From the NCBI GenBank assembly GCA_027919835.1, contig JANVFP010000019.1, positions 310,001 through 374,000 of the forward strand: a stretch of 64,000 bases of DNA, written 5' to 3'. The notes below the pieces were generated by a model. It saw only the letters and a list, made by a program, of their open reading frames with translations. It did no database searches and was not told the origin of the DNA. Numbering within the stretch: the first letter of the stretch is position 1; each line of letters opens with the position of its first letter. The DNA comes from Lentinula raphanica (Eukaryota; Basidiomycota; Agaricomycetes; Agaricales; Omphalotaceae). Both the position numbers and the translations under genes were made by a program. Shown one piece after another: positions 44,712-56,900 of the stretch.

Positions 44712-45325
44712 TGATTCTAAGAACAAAGGTTGTAGACGTACTAGTGTACAATCCACGCAAGAATCTCTATCTGATCGGGCAGTTGTACTTGAAGAAGATG
44801 ATTGATATCGTATGCAATTGGAGATTTGGAGTCTGGATATACACGCTGAACTGTTGAGTTACCTCAGAGCACCAAATGAAGCCCCGGAGGAATCCGAACA
44901 GGACCTTCATGTACGGAAATTATCATTAACGGAGACGAAAAATCGGATGGGTATAGATGGGTATACAGTCGTCTAGACCGTACTTCGTGAATCGCGGCGT
45001 AAAATCCCAGAGGGTACCGTCCTGAGTCAATTGATTGTCCGACGCATAATAGCGCTTAATATGAACTGGGGATAGTAGATATGTACTGCTTTAGCCAGGA
45101 ACAGTACATTCGAATTGTCACTCATCAGCGTGCCGCTGGAGAACGATTACCTCGCCTTCGTAGTAGATAACAAGAAAAGCATAGAATTACGCACAGACGA
45201 CTGTTTCAGGGAACCTGTAAATCTCAGTTCCACGAGTTTTGGCCGTTCACCAAATCAGGGTTGTGCCAGGCCAGGGCATATAAAAGAGATGATTCTCGAG
45301 AGACACAAAAGCAAAAGTCACAAGA
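44712..45325. other. Spacer between the two terpene synthases, with TS2 promoter
   Basis: No gene is seen. A TATAAAAG box lies at 45279-45286, 47 nt before the ATG at 45326, in a plausible core-promoter position with a very short 5' UTR. Confidence 0.55.
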
Positions 45326-46470
45326 ATGTCTCCTTTCCCTGCGTATCGTGTTGCCACAGATAGTGCCCCTTCATACTTCAGCTCCTTCCCAGTCAGTAGT
45401 TGCGAGCCTGACGCGCTACCGACTATTCAAAAAGCCTTGGACGAGACGATATCCAGTTGTACGACTCCAGGATCGAAAGAACGCAAGAAGGCTGTCTATC
45501 GTCATTCGAACCCAGCCGGAAACATATTCGGGCTAAGTCTCGCTCTGTGTGAAGCAGACCGCGTTGGTTATGTGGTGAAACTCATCGAATTCCTATGCAT
45601 CGTTGATGGTATGTGTGTTATTCTTTCCGGTATTTCAACGAAATTAAAAACATAACTTGCCGTATTGATAGATGTAATGGAAGACCTTCCGTTCGGGGAA
45701 GCATGCAGAGAACATTCAGTTTTGCGACAAGCCCTGAACGAGGATAACGATAGAGAAGCGGATAGCGCACAGCCTGTTGGTCTGTTGAAGGCCTTTTTGC
45801 GTGAACTTCGGAGAGAGCTTTCCAGTTTCGACGAGCGGGGAACTTCATCATTGCTGAAGACTCTGGATGGCAGTCTTCGGGACAGGGATAGTGACGATTC
45901 AGAGTTCACGACCCTCGCAGAATACATCCCCTATCGAAAAACGAATTTCGACTATGAGTATGAGTTTTTCTAGTTCATCGATTAGCGCCTCGAGCTTACC
46001 GTTTCCTCAGTTTTGTGTGCCAATTGCTTCGATGGGCGATGGATCTCCCACCAGCAATTCAAAACAATCCGCTCGCAAAGGCTTACGAACACATAATTGG
46101 CGTCATTGTCGGTCTGTCGAACGACTATTTCTCCTGGGACATGGAGCGACAAGAAGCTACGGACAGGATCCGCAACGCGGTTCCAGTTCTGATGAAGGAA
46201 CATTCAATCTCGGAGCCTAAGGCAAAATCGATGCTGAAACAGGTGATCATGGAGGAAGAGAATAAGGCAAGAGAGTTGAAAAAGGAGATAGCGGGCCAGA
46301 GCAGGAAAGATGAAGACTTGCTGCGATATGTGACCGAGATGGAGCTTTTCGCAGCGGGATACAGCTTTTGGTGTGCCACTTGTCCGAGATACCATCGCCC
46401 GCAGTTGGACGAGTCGAAGGACAATCACATCGAAACAATCGCAGGCCACGTAGTCGCTGTGGAAGTTTGA
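45326..46470 (+). CDS. Class I terpene synthase 2, tandem paralog
   Basis: Exons 45326-45608, 45672-45957 and 46011-46470 give 342 aa. The first two exons are exactly as long as in terpene synthase 1 (283 and 286 nt), and the introns fall at the same codons. The spliced Asp-rich motif reads VDDVMED, the NSE motif LSNDYFSWDMER, and the C-terminal signature FWCATCPRYHRP. The tail is about 19 residues longer than in copy 1. All metal-binding residues are present, so both copies look active. The Asp-rich motifs differ (DDSTE versus DDVME), so the two may make different products. No cytochrome P450, prenyltransferase or transporter gene is next to the pair. Confidence 0.87.
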
Positions 46471-46657
46471 ACATAGGATAGTCGCAGTGGGGAGCCTCTG
46501 GAGGCAATTAGAGCACAATAAGGAATAGAGATAATGTAGAATACTTACTCAAAAACGATGGACGTTTAGAATACACATCGAATAAACTTGGGCGCTAAAA
46601 CACTTTCTCTTCAATCATCATCATCATACCCTTTATACTTTCTCTCTAACCGTCGCG

Positions 46658-48235
46658 ATGGATCCCACAATACCGCTGGTCGTGGACAATGGTACAGGTG
46701 TATGTTTCTCATGATTCCCAATGCTCGACGTGTCCAACGCTGAAGACACTATACACGCAGTTTGTGAAAGTCGGATACGCAGGCTCGAATTTCCCTGAAC
46801 ATGGTATTCTGCATCATCTACTTAGTTCACCACTACTCGAACCTCAACATAACTCATAGTATTTCCATCCATCGTTGGTCGCCCTATTCTCCGAGCAGAA
46901 GAGCGTGTAGGGTCCGCAGTGATCAAGGATATCATGATTGGAGACGAAGCTGCCCAAAATCGAAACTATCTCCAAGTAACGCAACCGATGGAGCATGGGA
47001 TCATAAAGAACTGGGAGGACATGAAACATCTATGGGACTACACGTTTGACGAGAAACTCAAAGTCGATCCGAGAGGTAGAAAGGTGTTATTGACCGAGCC
47101 GCCAATGAATCCGAAGGCGAATAGACAAAAAATGTGCGAGGTGATGTTTGAAGAATATGGTCTTGGAGGTGTATATGTTGCCATACAGGCTGTGTTGACT
47201 TTGTACGCCCAAGGTGTGTGGTGATCATCTTGTTTGCAGAGTACCCACTTAGGATTGTTCATGTTAGGTCTTACGACCGGCGTGGTCGTCGATTCCGGTG
47301 ATGGTGTGACCCATATCGTCCCTGTCTATGACGGATTTGCTCTGCCTCATCTGACGCGTCGACTGGATATCGCTGGACGAGATGTCACCAGATATCTCAT
47401 CAAACTCCTTCTTATGCGTGGTTATGCATTCAATCGGACTGCTGATTTCGAGACTGTACGAGAGATTAAGGAGAAACTATGCTATGTTAGGTGAGTACTT
47501 ATGAGGTTCACAATAGCTCGTATCTCGTTGATTGAGATCCGTTAATAGTTACGATCTTGACCTGGACACTCGCCTCTCAGAGGAAACGACAGTATTAGTT
47601 GAGAGCTATCAGGTACATGAAATCAAAAGTTCTACGAATGCTATCGATATTGAACCCTCAAATAGCTACCCGATGGACGAATGATCAAGGTCGGTTCAGA
47701 ACGATTTGAAGCACCAGAATGCATGTTCCAGCCGCATCTAGTTGACGTGGAACAACCTGGTGTAGCAGGTCCGCATTCTAATTCACTCTTGCTATACTCA
47801 TATCTCGAACTGTTCCCTCCCAGAGATGTTATTCCAGACAATCCAAACCGCTGCTGTCGATATTCGCGCCGAGTTATACAAGCACGTCGTTCTCTCTGGT
47901 GGATCAAGCATGTATCCTGGTCTGCCTAGTCGATTAGAGAAGGAGATGAAGCAGCTATACCTGACGCGTGTCCTGAACGGTGATCCGTCGAGGCTGAACG
48001 TACGTTTTCTCTCCATCTTACCTCGTTCGATGTTAATCTCACGAACTCCCCGATACACATTCAGAAATTCAAGATTAAGATCGAAGACCCTCCTCGACGG
48101 AAACACATGGTCTTCCTCGGTGGTGCTGTCCTTGCTGACATCATGAAAGCCCGTGAAGATTTCTGGATATCGCGAGAGGAATGGTTCGAGCAGGGTGTGC
48201 GATCCCTCGATAAGCTTTCCCGAGGAGAAAACTAG
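46658..48235 (+). CDS. arp2: Actin-related protein 2 (Arp2/3 complex)
   Basis: Eight exons (46658-46699, 46761-46803, 46860-47213, 47268-47490, 47549-47612, 47666-47768, 47824-47999, 48065-48235) give 391 aa with exact phase. The actin fold signatures are all visible: [15 protein letters not shown] (phosphate loop 1), [25 protein letters not shown] (phosphate loop 2), [16 protein letters not shown] (adenosine motif) and [20 protein letters not shown], the last matching Arp2 rather than actin. Arp2 nucleates branched actin with Arp3 at endocytic patches. It converges with the pyridoxal kinase gene, leaving a 199-nt spacer. Confidence 0.95.
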
Positions 48236-48434
48236 ATGCTACAAGCTGGGCTCAGTAAGGCCTATGTATGCTTTATACTGTTTTCAAAGAAATCTCTGTA
48301 TAATTGTCGGACGGTCTAAAGTAACATATATCCAGATGAAACGCGCTCGCAGCAATGAATCCATAAACTTCTAGATATGCAACGTCTTAGATCTCAACAA
48401 CAAGCTTATCTGCAGAATGCAGATTTTGAGGAGA

Positions 48435-49785
48435 CTATGGCTGCTCCCAAAATTCACTCCAACTCTCCAGACGTCTCGTCGCATCGCCGAAATCACCTCG
48501 GATGATATCAATGCTCTGAACCAGCCTCAGCTCCCTTCCCCTCATCCTCCGAATCTTGCGAAGAGGCTCAACCGCATCCTTCTCATCATCACTAACCTGC
48601 CTTTCATCCTCGGGTAGATTCTCGGAGTACTCGTGCGTCTTACAAAGCACAGCATGAGTCTTCGTCAGAGCTTGGGATACAGCTTCTGAAAAAGACGTAG
48701 TCGTTCGGGACGAAGCGAGCACCGAGGATGAGTCGTCACTGGATGGGTTATAGTGCGCCAGGACGAGCGCAGAGAAAAGATCTCCGACGCCAGAGAAGTA
48801 TCCGGGTAGTAAGGGTACGCATTGGGCATGAACCTGGGAAACGTGGGGCGTTTCCTTTGACGTGAAGGAAGATGTAGATGTGAGGCATAAGAGGTGCTCT
48901 GATTGAAGATCCGCATGTGGTTTAATAGCGTCAGGAAGTGATTCTGAGAGCCATGGTGTAAGAGGGATCGAGCTGATGGCTACATTCGGAACGCCGTATT
49001 CTTTGTGAAGTCTGCTCAGAGCACGGCGAAGAGATGGCATATCGGTCAATGGTATTTCCGTCAACGTCCTTTGTGCACAGAAGTCAGTTGAGCAGCGTGT
49101 TCTAAACATCTTTTTGCTCACTCTACTTCGAACCAGTTTGGAGTGATGATTGTCGAAAACGGCAACAATCTTCGATAGACCGGTACAACATCTGCTGCAA
49201 CATACAGCCGACCTGCATCGCCCATGACAGCTGTGAGTGTCGAGCAATCAGCACAGAGAGCATCACATCTTACAACTGCTTACGATCTAAAAGATAGATC
49301 AACTCTGGCTTCTGCGTTCGTAGCTTTTCGACAAGTTTAGCAACAGCGTTCAAAGCTTCAGCATTAGGAATATAGCCTGACTTGTACAGATTAGCCTTGA
49401 ATATCGCGGAAGCAAGGATAAAAACAGACTCACCGGTCAAAAGACGACTGGGGATCAGTAGCTCGTTAACCTCCATAGCCTCAAAGATAGAGTCGAGTTC
49501 CGCTGCGGACGTTTTTGTTCCTCCAGAACGGCCATATCCTAATCAGAAATGCTGAGCATGAAGCTTGTATTCTGGCTCTGAAGTTCTGGAAATACCTGCA
49601 TGATTGGAGTAGTTGACAGTGTTCACGAGCTGAGATTCAATTGCAAGTCAGTTCAGCTACTGATTCCCATCGCGATGGCTTACATCGACATCGTAGCCAA
49701 GGCATTGCAGAGGAAACGCAGCGGCTTTTCCACCAACATAGCCAAAAGCAACATGAGACTGGATGCTAAGGATCCTACCCTCCAT
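48435..49785 (-). CDS. bud16: Pyridoxal kinase
   Basis: Six exons (49785-49684, 49629-49596, 49538-49434, 49376-49284, 49230-49122, 49068-48435) give 358 aa with exact phase. The N-terminus is [20 protein letters not shown], the family start that binds the vitamin; then [46 protein letters not shown] and [17 protein letters not shown]. The ATP-binding region has [19 protein letters not shown] with the catalytic Asp of the GxGD motif. It phosphorylates pyridoxal, pyridoxine and pyridoxamine to make PLP. The C-terminal third is longer than in bacterial enzymes and includes an acidic insertion, as is usual in fungi. Confidence 0.94.
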
Positions 49786-50889
49786 GAGTTTGAAAGAAAA
49801 GAGCTAGTGATGTTCCGAGTCATAACAAATTTTCAACGTTAACCATTGGCCGACTTGTTCTGATTCAAATTTCGGCTTTGTCCTTCACGTCAACGGTCAG
49901 GCCGATCCAGCGAGTACACGATCTCACTCTTCCGATGTAGCTGCTAGCAAACTTGCGGATACATCCTTTGAGAATTCGAGAGGATTAAGACAGAATTATG
50001 AGTTCCAAAACAAGATACAAATCAGCAAGTAGACTATGAGAGGGCGAGACAACATCCGAGTTCAATAGGGAAAAGAGATCAAGGAAAAGATCAGGGAAAA
50101 ACACAAGATGGGTGGAAGGGGACGTAAAAGTGAAGAATCAGCAGAAGGCAAAGACTGGAAACTAGATTCAAGGAGGAATGTCGAGTATACTGTACTCCGG
50201 ATAGAGCTGTAGTAATAATGGGAACCGGGAGGTAGGACAATAGGACGAGGAGGAACGAACCCACTAAAACGCGATCTAAAAAGCTATCAAGGACTATATG
50301 AAAGGATACATCGCCTAGAAAGAAAACCCAAGCTAGAGTGAGCTATGCATGATGAAGCTAATCGTACAACCTACCGTTCGCCCACCTCTTCAACTTGAGG
50401 GACAGATTGAAGAAAAGCAGTCGAGTCGAGTCGAGAGAGGAAGGTGAACGGGAGTATCAGGGAAAGGACAAAAAAACACAGATTTTTGGGAGAGATAAAT
50501 AACTAACACTCAAGCAAGGAGAGAGGAAAAAAAACTCAGCGTATAACATATGACAGGACAGATCAGATGTAAGGAAGAAGAAGAAGAGAAGAAAAGGGGA
50601 GGAGAGAGAAAAACAAGCACAGAGAACAAAGGGGACACGGGATGGTATAGAAGTACAGCAGCTATAGCAGATAGGGTGAATAAGTAAAGAAAAAAGGTAT
50701 TGCGTTTGCGTACGCGTGCATGCAACAAAAAATTTTTCCTCCTTCCAGAAAAAAGACAAAGATCGATATCGTCCTCTCTCCACTCGCGCAAATCCTCCCT
50801 CCCCTTCCCATCCCATCCCATTCCGTTCCATTCCATCCTAACAACCCAAAACCCCCAATCACAGCTCCCAGAATTTCCTATTCCTATTC
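49786..50889. other. Intergenic, purine-rich on the plus strand
   Basis: No gene is supported. Upstream of pyridoxal kinase on the left and downstream of the LisH gene on the right. From about 50030 to 50640 the plus strand is strongly purine-rich (runs such as ggaaaagagatcaaggaaaag and gagagaggaaaaaaaac), meaning pyrimidine-rich in the likely 3' UTR of the LisH gene. Confidence 0.5.
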
Positions 50890-53518
50890 CTATTTCATAG
50901 TATCCAACGGATCCTCCAACGCCTGATCATTCGGATTGAACCACTGCCCAAAGTCCCTCTCAAAATTCAAATCACCACCCGAAGCCTGGAAGAGATTCGT
51001 GTCGAACTCTAAGCTCCCAATCTCGTTCATGAACTCTGACCCGAGGAACATGTCCGTGCCCATGCCAGTCATCGGGTTCATACCAGAGTTGAGCCCGACC
51101 ATGCTAGGTCCTAGTCCACCGACCCCGTTAGGCAAGCCTGACATTGAACCTGGCATGGAGTTGTTGCCTAGCATGGATCCTGGCGAAGGATCCATATTTG
51201 GCGGAAGCGGAGGGGGACCACCTGGGTTCAGACCAGAGTTTGGTGGCGGGTTTTGTGATGATGGAGGCCTAGGTGGTGCAGGTGTTGAGGAATGTCCTCC
51301 AGGACCAGGACCGTTCCCTGACGCATTGGGAGTCATACCTGCACTTGAGGGAGGAGGAGGTCCACCTCGAGGTGAACCATCCATCTTGTGCATGTCTTTG
51401 ACTGAGCCATCCTTGTTCATCCCAGGCGATGGAGGCGGCATGGATACACCTGGAGGGCCGTGTTTAGGTATGCGGTTGTTGGGTCCCGGACCTGGACCGA
51501 ATGATGGGTCAGAAGGAGACCCTGCGCCACCACCAGCACCAAGCTGCTGATTATGGAAAGTGGCAAGTGAGGCACGATACTGTGACGGACCATCCATAGA
51601 CGGTGGACGACCGATGGACTATCATTGAAGTAGAAGAGTTGTTCAGATCGACCAACGATCAGTGAACAGAATCAACGAATAACCCACCTGCATCTGAGGC
51701 GTCATCATACCCGACCGACTAGGCATCCCTCCACTCATCGGCGGTGACATTGCGTTCATCGGATGTGGAGGTGCCGAACTACTCATTCCTATTCCGCCCA
51801 TTCCTCCTGCTCCTCCTGCTCCTCCCATCGGCGGACCAAACCCGTTCACGTTGATCGAACCACCTGGTCCTCCTGGAGGAGGAGGCATCGAAGAGCGCAT
51901 GCCTCCGATGATGAGCGGACCTGGACCTGGGCCCGAACCTGGAACACCAGGTGGTCCCATGCTCGAGCCCGGTTGACTACCTGGTGCCTGGCCTGGCTGA
52001 GGCCCGTGTGTTGGGTAGCTTGAAGGTGGATCGACAGGCGACCGACGAGGTTTCTTGGTAGGTGGCGATCCTGTTCCAGGTACATTATCTGGCTGGTAGA
52101 ACCCGGAGAAACAAAAAAGTCAGCGTTTTTCGCGTACAATCCTCGGAGGAAATAACAATTGATTTGATGATGGATGATGTCGAAGGAAAAGTGTTACGTT
52201 ACTTACGTCTTCTCGAGGAGATGTGCTGTTCCGTTTGCCAACTCTGCGCTGTGGCGGATGCATCGTAGAGGGACCTGCGGCGGCATTGATAGGACCAGAT
52301 TTCCGTCCTAGACCTTTCTGTCGATATAGACTATGAAGACGTTGCTAGAGTTCGAATAGAATGATGATAGGCAAGAGGTGAGCAAGGTTGACGTAAGAGG
52401 TCAGTTCAATCAAGCCGACAGATGAGAAAAAGAGACGTACCCTTTCGTCCATAGTCATGTTTCGTATATCTTTTCCAGGCAGTCCAAGCTCTTCTCTGAG
52501 TCCGTTCAAGACGTGTGGTGGGAGTCCCTGGAGCTCCACGCTGAAAGGATCTTGAGAGCCACGAGGATCATGGGGAACCATTCTCGAGTTCATGGCTGGA
52601 CTCGAATGCATCATTCCGCCCATCTGGCCCGGGCTCGCTGTCCTACTTGGTGGCCGATTCGTGGGATATGAACCAGGGAGGTGACCTGGGCCTTGATGTA
52701 TGCCGTTGGTTGACGGAGGGACCATACGTGGATTGAGGTGCGGAGACTGACCGATGTTCATCGGGGGTTGGCCGGGATTGTGAGGCGAATTGGCCATCGT
52801 GGGTGAAGGGAAGGGGGGACCACCGCCGGTTGAGCCTCGGCCAACTATCGATGTCCGTTGGGGACCTGCGAGTGGTTGTTGTGGCGGAATGCCGTTCACA
52901 TGGGGTACAGGAGGAAAATTTGGTGGTCCGCCATTTGTCATCGGACCAGTGGCGGGGAAAGGACGATTGGCAGGTAGAGGTAGTCCATTCGGACGTGGTT
53001 GACCTGGAGGTGGCAGCTGCTGACTTCTTGATCGAATGTTATTTTGAGCTGCTTGATACTGGGAGACAATTATGAAGAAGGGTCAGAGAATAAGAGAATA
53101 GGAAAACAGACATTTGTATAAGTCAACGCATCATCAGATCCATTTCCATTCGCTTTTGCGGTGAAAAGTACCCAAAAAACAGACCACCATCTGGTGAACA
53201 GGTTGAGATTAACCGAGGAAAAAGTTGAAACGAAGCGCGTACTCGAATAAGAGACCTTGCTTGGCGTTTATCGGTGGCTGGGATTCTGCTGGTAAATCAG
53301 CCTCTATAAGCAGCTCTCTAGCCGTTTTACGGAAGCCCCGTTTGAAGCAGTAGTCGTAGATGTAGATATTGAACCTGGAAGACCTTTAACTGTAGATCTC
53401 AGTGTCAAAAAACAGTCACGCACATTCGGTCACCTTCCCAAGACAACGGGCTCTGCGAATAGTTTGGGTCACTCTGTGCAGACGAGTGGCTTGGGCCTGG
53501 TTGGCTAGCATTGCTCAT
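50890..53518 (-). CDS. LisH-domain transcriptional regulator, Flo8/SSBP type
   Basis: Seven exons (53518-53424, 53374-53243, 53190-53112, 53058-52441, 52344-52207, 52092-51688, 51618-50890) give 731 aa. The LisH region at about residues 32-90 reads IYIYDYCFKRGFRKTARELL, ADLPAESQPP, GLLFEWWSVFWVLF; this LisH plus FEWW..FW block is shared by animal SSBP/SSDP proteins, plant LEUNIG and fungal Flo8/Som1. The remaining 600 residues are low-complexity Pro/Gly/Met/Ser, with a basic patch (PPTKKPRRSP) that could be a nuclear signal and an acidic, aromatic C-terminus (FERDFGQWFNPNDQALEDPL) resembling an activation region. It probably acts with a partner DNA-binding protein in morphogenesis; this is inferred from the family. 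Confidence 0.88.
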
Positions 53519-53924
53519 CGCTTCGACGTCCTCGCTCTCGTCGAGTGGTAGATGTAAAAATCCAAATTAGATTCCGCAGGATGGCGAGGAAAGAGATTAC
53601 AGGGAGGAAGGGACTGTTCGAGCAAGATGAAGTTTTATGAACAGTAAAAGAGAAATGAAGAGATAGATGGCGGAGAAATGAGCAAGGGATGGAGGAAGGG
53701 GAAGAGGGAAAAGTGTAAAAGGAAGAACGGGGCGAGACAACAAGTCAAAATGATAGCCAAGTGGTCCACTGCTCCGGTGCTTACGGCGTCCAAATTGGCA
53801 CTGCTTTTTGCCTAATCCGTTAAAATTACTTGTACATACTACAGTATACACCGAGAATTGTAATATTATCGCTACATCCTATTCTACACTCGAAGTATTA
53901 TACACTTACTATCATATTTCACCA
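53519..53924. other. Promoter of LisH gene / 3' flank of START gene
   Basis: Just upstream of the LisH start codon the coding strand is pyrimidine-rich (plus-strand runs of gaggaaagagattacagggagg to about 53735), common in fungal promoters and 5' UTRs. No gene is present. Confidence 0.5.
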
Positions 53925-56900
53925 TTAGTGTCTTTTAACAACAGCAACTTGAAAATCCCATCCTCCAAAAACATATTTAATCTCAAATAATCTCCGCATT
54001 TCTCTCCACCCACTATCACTCGAACCTCCCATCACCTGCGCCTCAGCAGCCTCTCCAAGATCCCTCACGACGTATACAAAGTCAGCAGGCGACAGTAGCG
54101 AGCGAAACAAGGACCCAATGAGAAACGCAATAAGTGCAATGATCATCAAAGTGGACACCGGATAGAGTTTCGTGGGATTGACGACTGCAGGTCGGTCTGT
54201 GTTGTTACTCGTCTTCTTCGGCTTTGGTCCGAGAACAGCAACCTTTCCAACACCACTCGTTCCTACGTTCCCACCCGAGGAGGATTCCACTCCGGCGGTT
54301 CCACTACTACCACTACTTGCTTTGCCAGATGTGGTAGTAAACCTCGAAAGTGGATTCGGGTAAGGATACGATGTGAGGAAATGGTATAGAAACCCTCCAC
54401 TGGCACTTCCTGGCTGCATGAGATTCGGTCGTGGTGTCTCTGTGGGTTCCGGCGTCTGGTGTAACGCACGTTTACACGTTTGTTGATTTCATTTCGACCA
54501 GAAAAGAGGGTAGGCAGATAACGAGGGGACACATTCAGTCTGCGGCAAAGGGCACGATTAGTAAAATGGACTAACCGTGTCTTGCTCCTCCTCGCCTTCG
54601 CCCACACCACGCTCGGCGCTCGATTGACCGTCATCCGCTGTCTTGTTACCCGACAGTTGTCGATCCATGCCATCTATCACGGGTGGTTGAGCATAGGCGT
54701 TCTTTGTGCCCGGATCAAGAAGACCATCTGCGATTCCGACAGGTGTGGCGAGATCAGCCGGGAGCGCATCCAGTTCATTTGTCGTTCTTGGAGTAATGAA
54801 ATCAGTACTTCGATTAGAATAACGGATTAACGAAAGGGAAAGACATCATAAAGCTTACGCTTCCTCGATACCGAACGAATATTGAAAAATCATCTCGAGA
54901 GATACTCACCTTGAAAGCACACTCATCTTCGATACTCTATCATCCAACAGCTCTTCTCTACCCAACGTCGTCAACGACTCCTTCTCGCCAATAACCACAA
55001 CCTCCCATGCATCCCTCTCGACATTCCATACCTTCCCTTCTTTTTCTGTTCCCTTCCCAACTTTCGATACATCCCCACCCTTCCTTCCATCAACAACCAA
55101 AACCCTTCCCTTCCCAATCCCAGCCTTCCCCACATCTTCTTCCACAGGCCTAACTTCCACCGACACAACCGCGCCCCCTTCCTCCATCTCCACCAACCAT
55201 TCCGGTTTCGGCGGCGCCGTTTGCATTTCGCCTGTTAATGGATCCTGTATCTTCGAAACGGAATACTGTGCCGTAGGTAGAGTTAATTTGAGTAAATGCC
55301 TCGAAGGAGACTCAGATTCGTTGTCGTACGTGTAGATCGAGTCTGAGTTCGATCCGGATCCTATGCCAGAACCCGAGGAATGGAGCGGGGATAAGGGAAT
55401 GGTATGGAGAGTGAAGAGAAGGGGAAGTTGGTGTTCGGAAGGCTCAGAGCTTGTTTGTGGGCCACGGTTCGAGGTTGAATCTGGAGAAGTAGGAGTAGAA
55501 GATGAGATCGACGTTTCTGGTCCGTCGTTCGTAGTGCCACTCGAAATTGAGGATGAGCTTGAGAAAAGTGTGTCTAAATGAATCGGTGTAATGTTGAGCT
55601 TGGTCGAGCTGGTTGTAGCGTAATCATTGCCGCGAGAAGGTGATTTAGATCCACTTCGACCTCCCTTCAGCACCTTCTCTGCCTTCGACGTGGTTTTTCG
55701 GGTTTTGGATTTTAGAATGAGCTTATATCCCTTCGGATATAGTTTGGAGTCTATCACCAGTTCACCGACTAACAAGTCTGTACTATGCCTAACTTCGCCT
55801 TTGAGTGTAAAGGCAGAAGCAGAGCGATCGCGGAAGCCAGAGTTGGATGCGGAAAAGGCGCGTTGACGTTGGCCCGGCATAGCTTGAGTACCTATATCGA
55901 AGTTGTTCGTGAAGATGCTACTGGTAGGCGTTGGTGACATGGAGGACAGAGATGACAAGGATGCCATGTTGGCCAGAGAGGAGGATGTCTGTGGAGACGA
56001 AGGTGTCGTCGAGGAGTTTGATGCAGGGGATACCGTATCTTGTATTGTATCCAAGCTAGTGCTGCTAGTAGAGGCTTCAGGAAGGGCATCTAAACCCGCT
56101 TTGCTCGGACGAGGTGTAATTTGCTGTCGAGGGGATTGACGTGTAGGACTCACTGACGCCCTCCGTTTGGTTTCGTTGTCACTGGCTGAAGACCTCTCGA
56201 ATCCGTATCCTGCAGGGTAATTCAACAAGATCAAACTGGTGTAAACTCTTGAAGCAGAATCGTATCTTGTTCGCAGCAAAGTCCTGTAGTCATCCCGTCG
56301 GCGTAGCTCCCATCCCAACTTGACATAAGTCTCTACCTCAACGTCGCTATCCTTTCTATCAGCGAGAACGAATCCAGCGGCAGGTAAGCGAGTGATAGGC
56401 AGCGATGATATACTCTTGATGTAGGACTCGACCGCGAGAATGGCGCGAGGGATAGTGGCATTGATGAGGGAGTTCACTGCTGCAGGAAGAGCACCGGCGA
56501 AGTCTACCGCAACTAACCTCGTGCATCTTGAAGAGGGAACAGCATAGTTCTCTTTTGTGTACGGATCTAACGTCTCCAGAATCCACGCATCAATATATAC
56601 ACGGCCGATGGGTAATCCGTACTGGTTGTATTGGCCACTTGAGAATTGGCTGGCAGAATCTGGACTGAAAGAAGTAGACACACAATAAATGGCATTGCGT
56701 GATCCTGTCCTATTGCTTGCATCCCCTCGGGCTCCTCCAGGGGTCCCAGTATCTGTACCCCGCCTGGATACCAACGGGGAACCTTGAGCTCTAGCCACCA
56801 TAGAGACGATATAGAAACCTCTATCCCGAAATGGGAATCCACCCTTCAGAACAACAAAACTCGTTTCGCATCCGCTGCCATATGACTCAAACACCGTTGT

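Noticed and set aside
3070..46470. One biosynthetic cluster joining the Pls-like enzyme and the terpene synthases
   Set aside because: They are 35 kb apart with the F-box array and unrelated genes between, and no P450, transporter or regulator links them.
50890..53518. Collagen-like or silk-like structural protein from the Gly/Pro/Met-rich translation
   Set aside because: The N-terminal exons carry a clear LisH plus FEWW..FW block, and there is no signal peptide.
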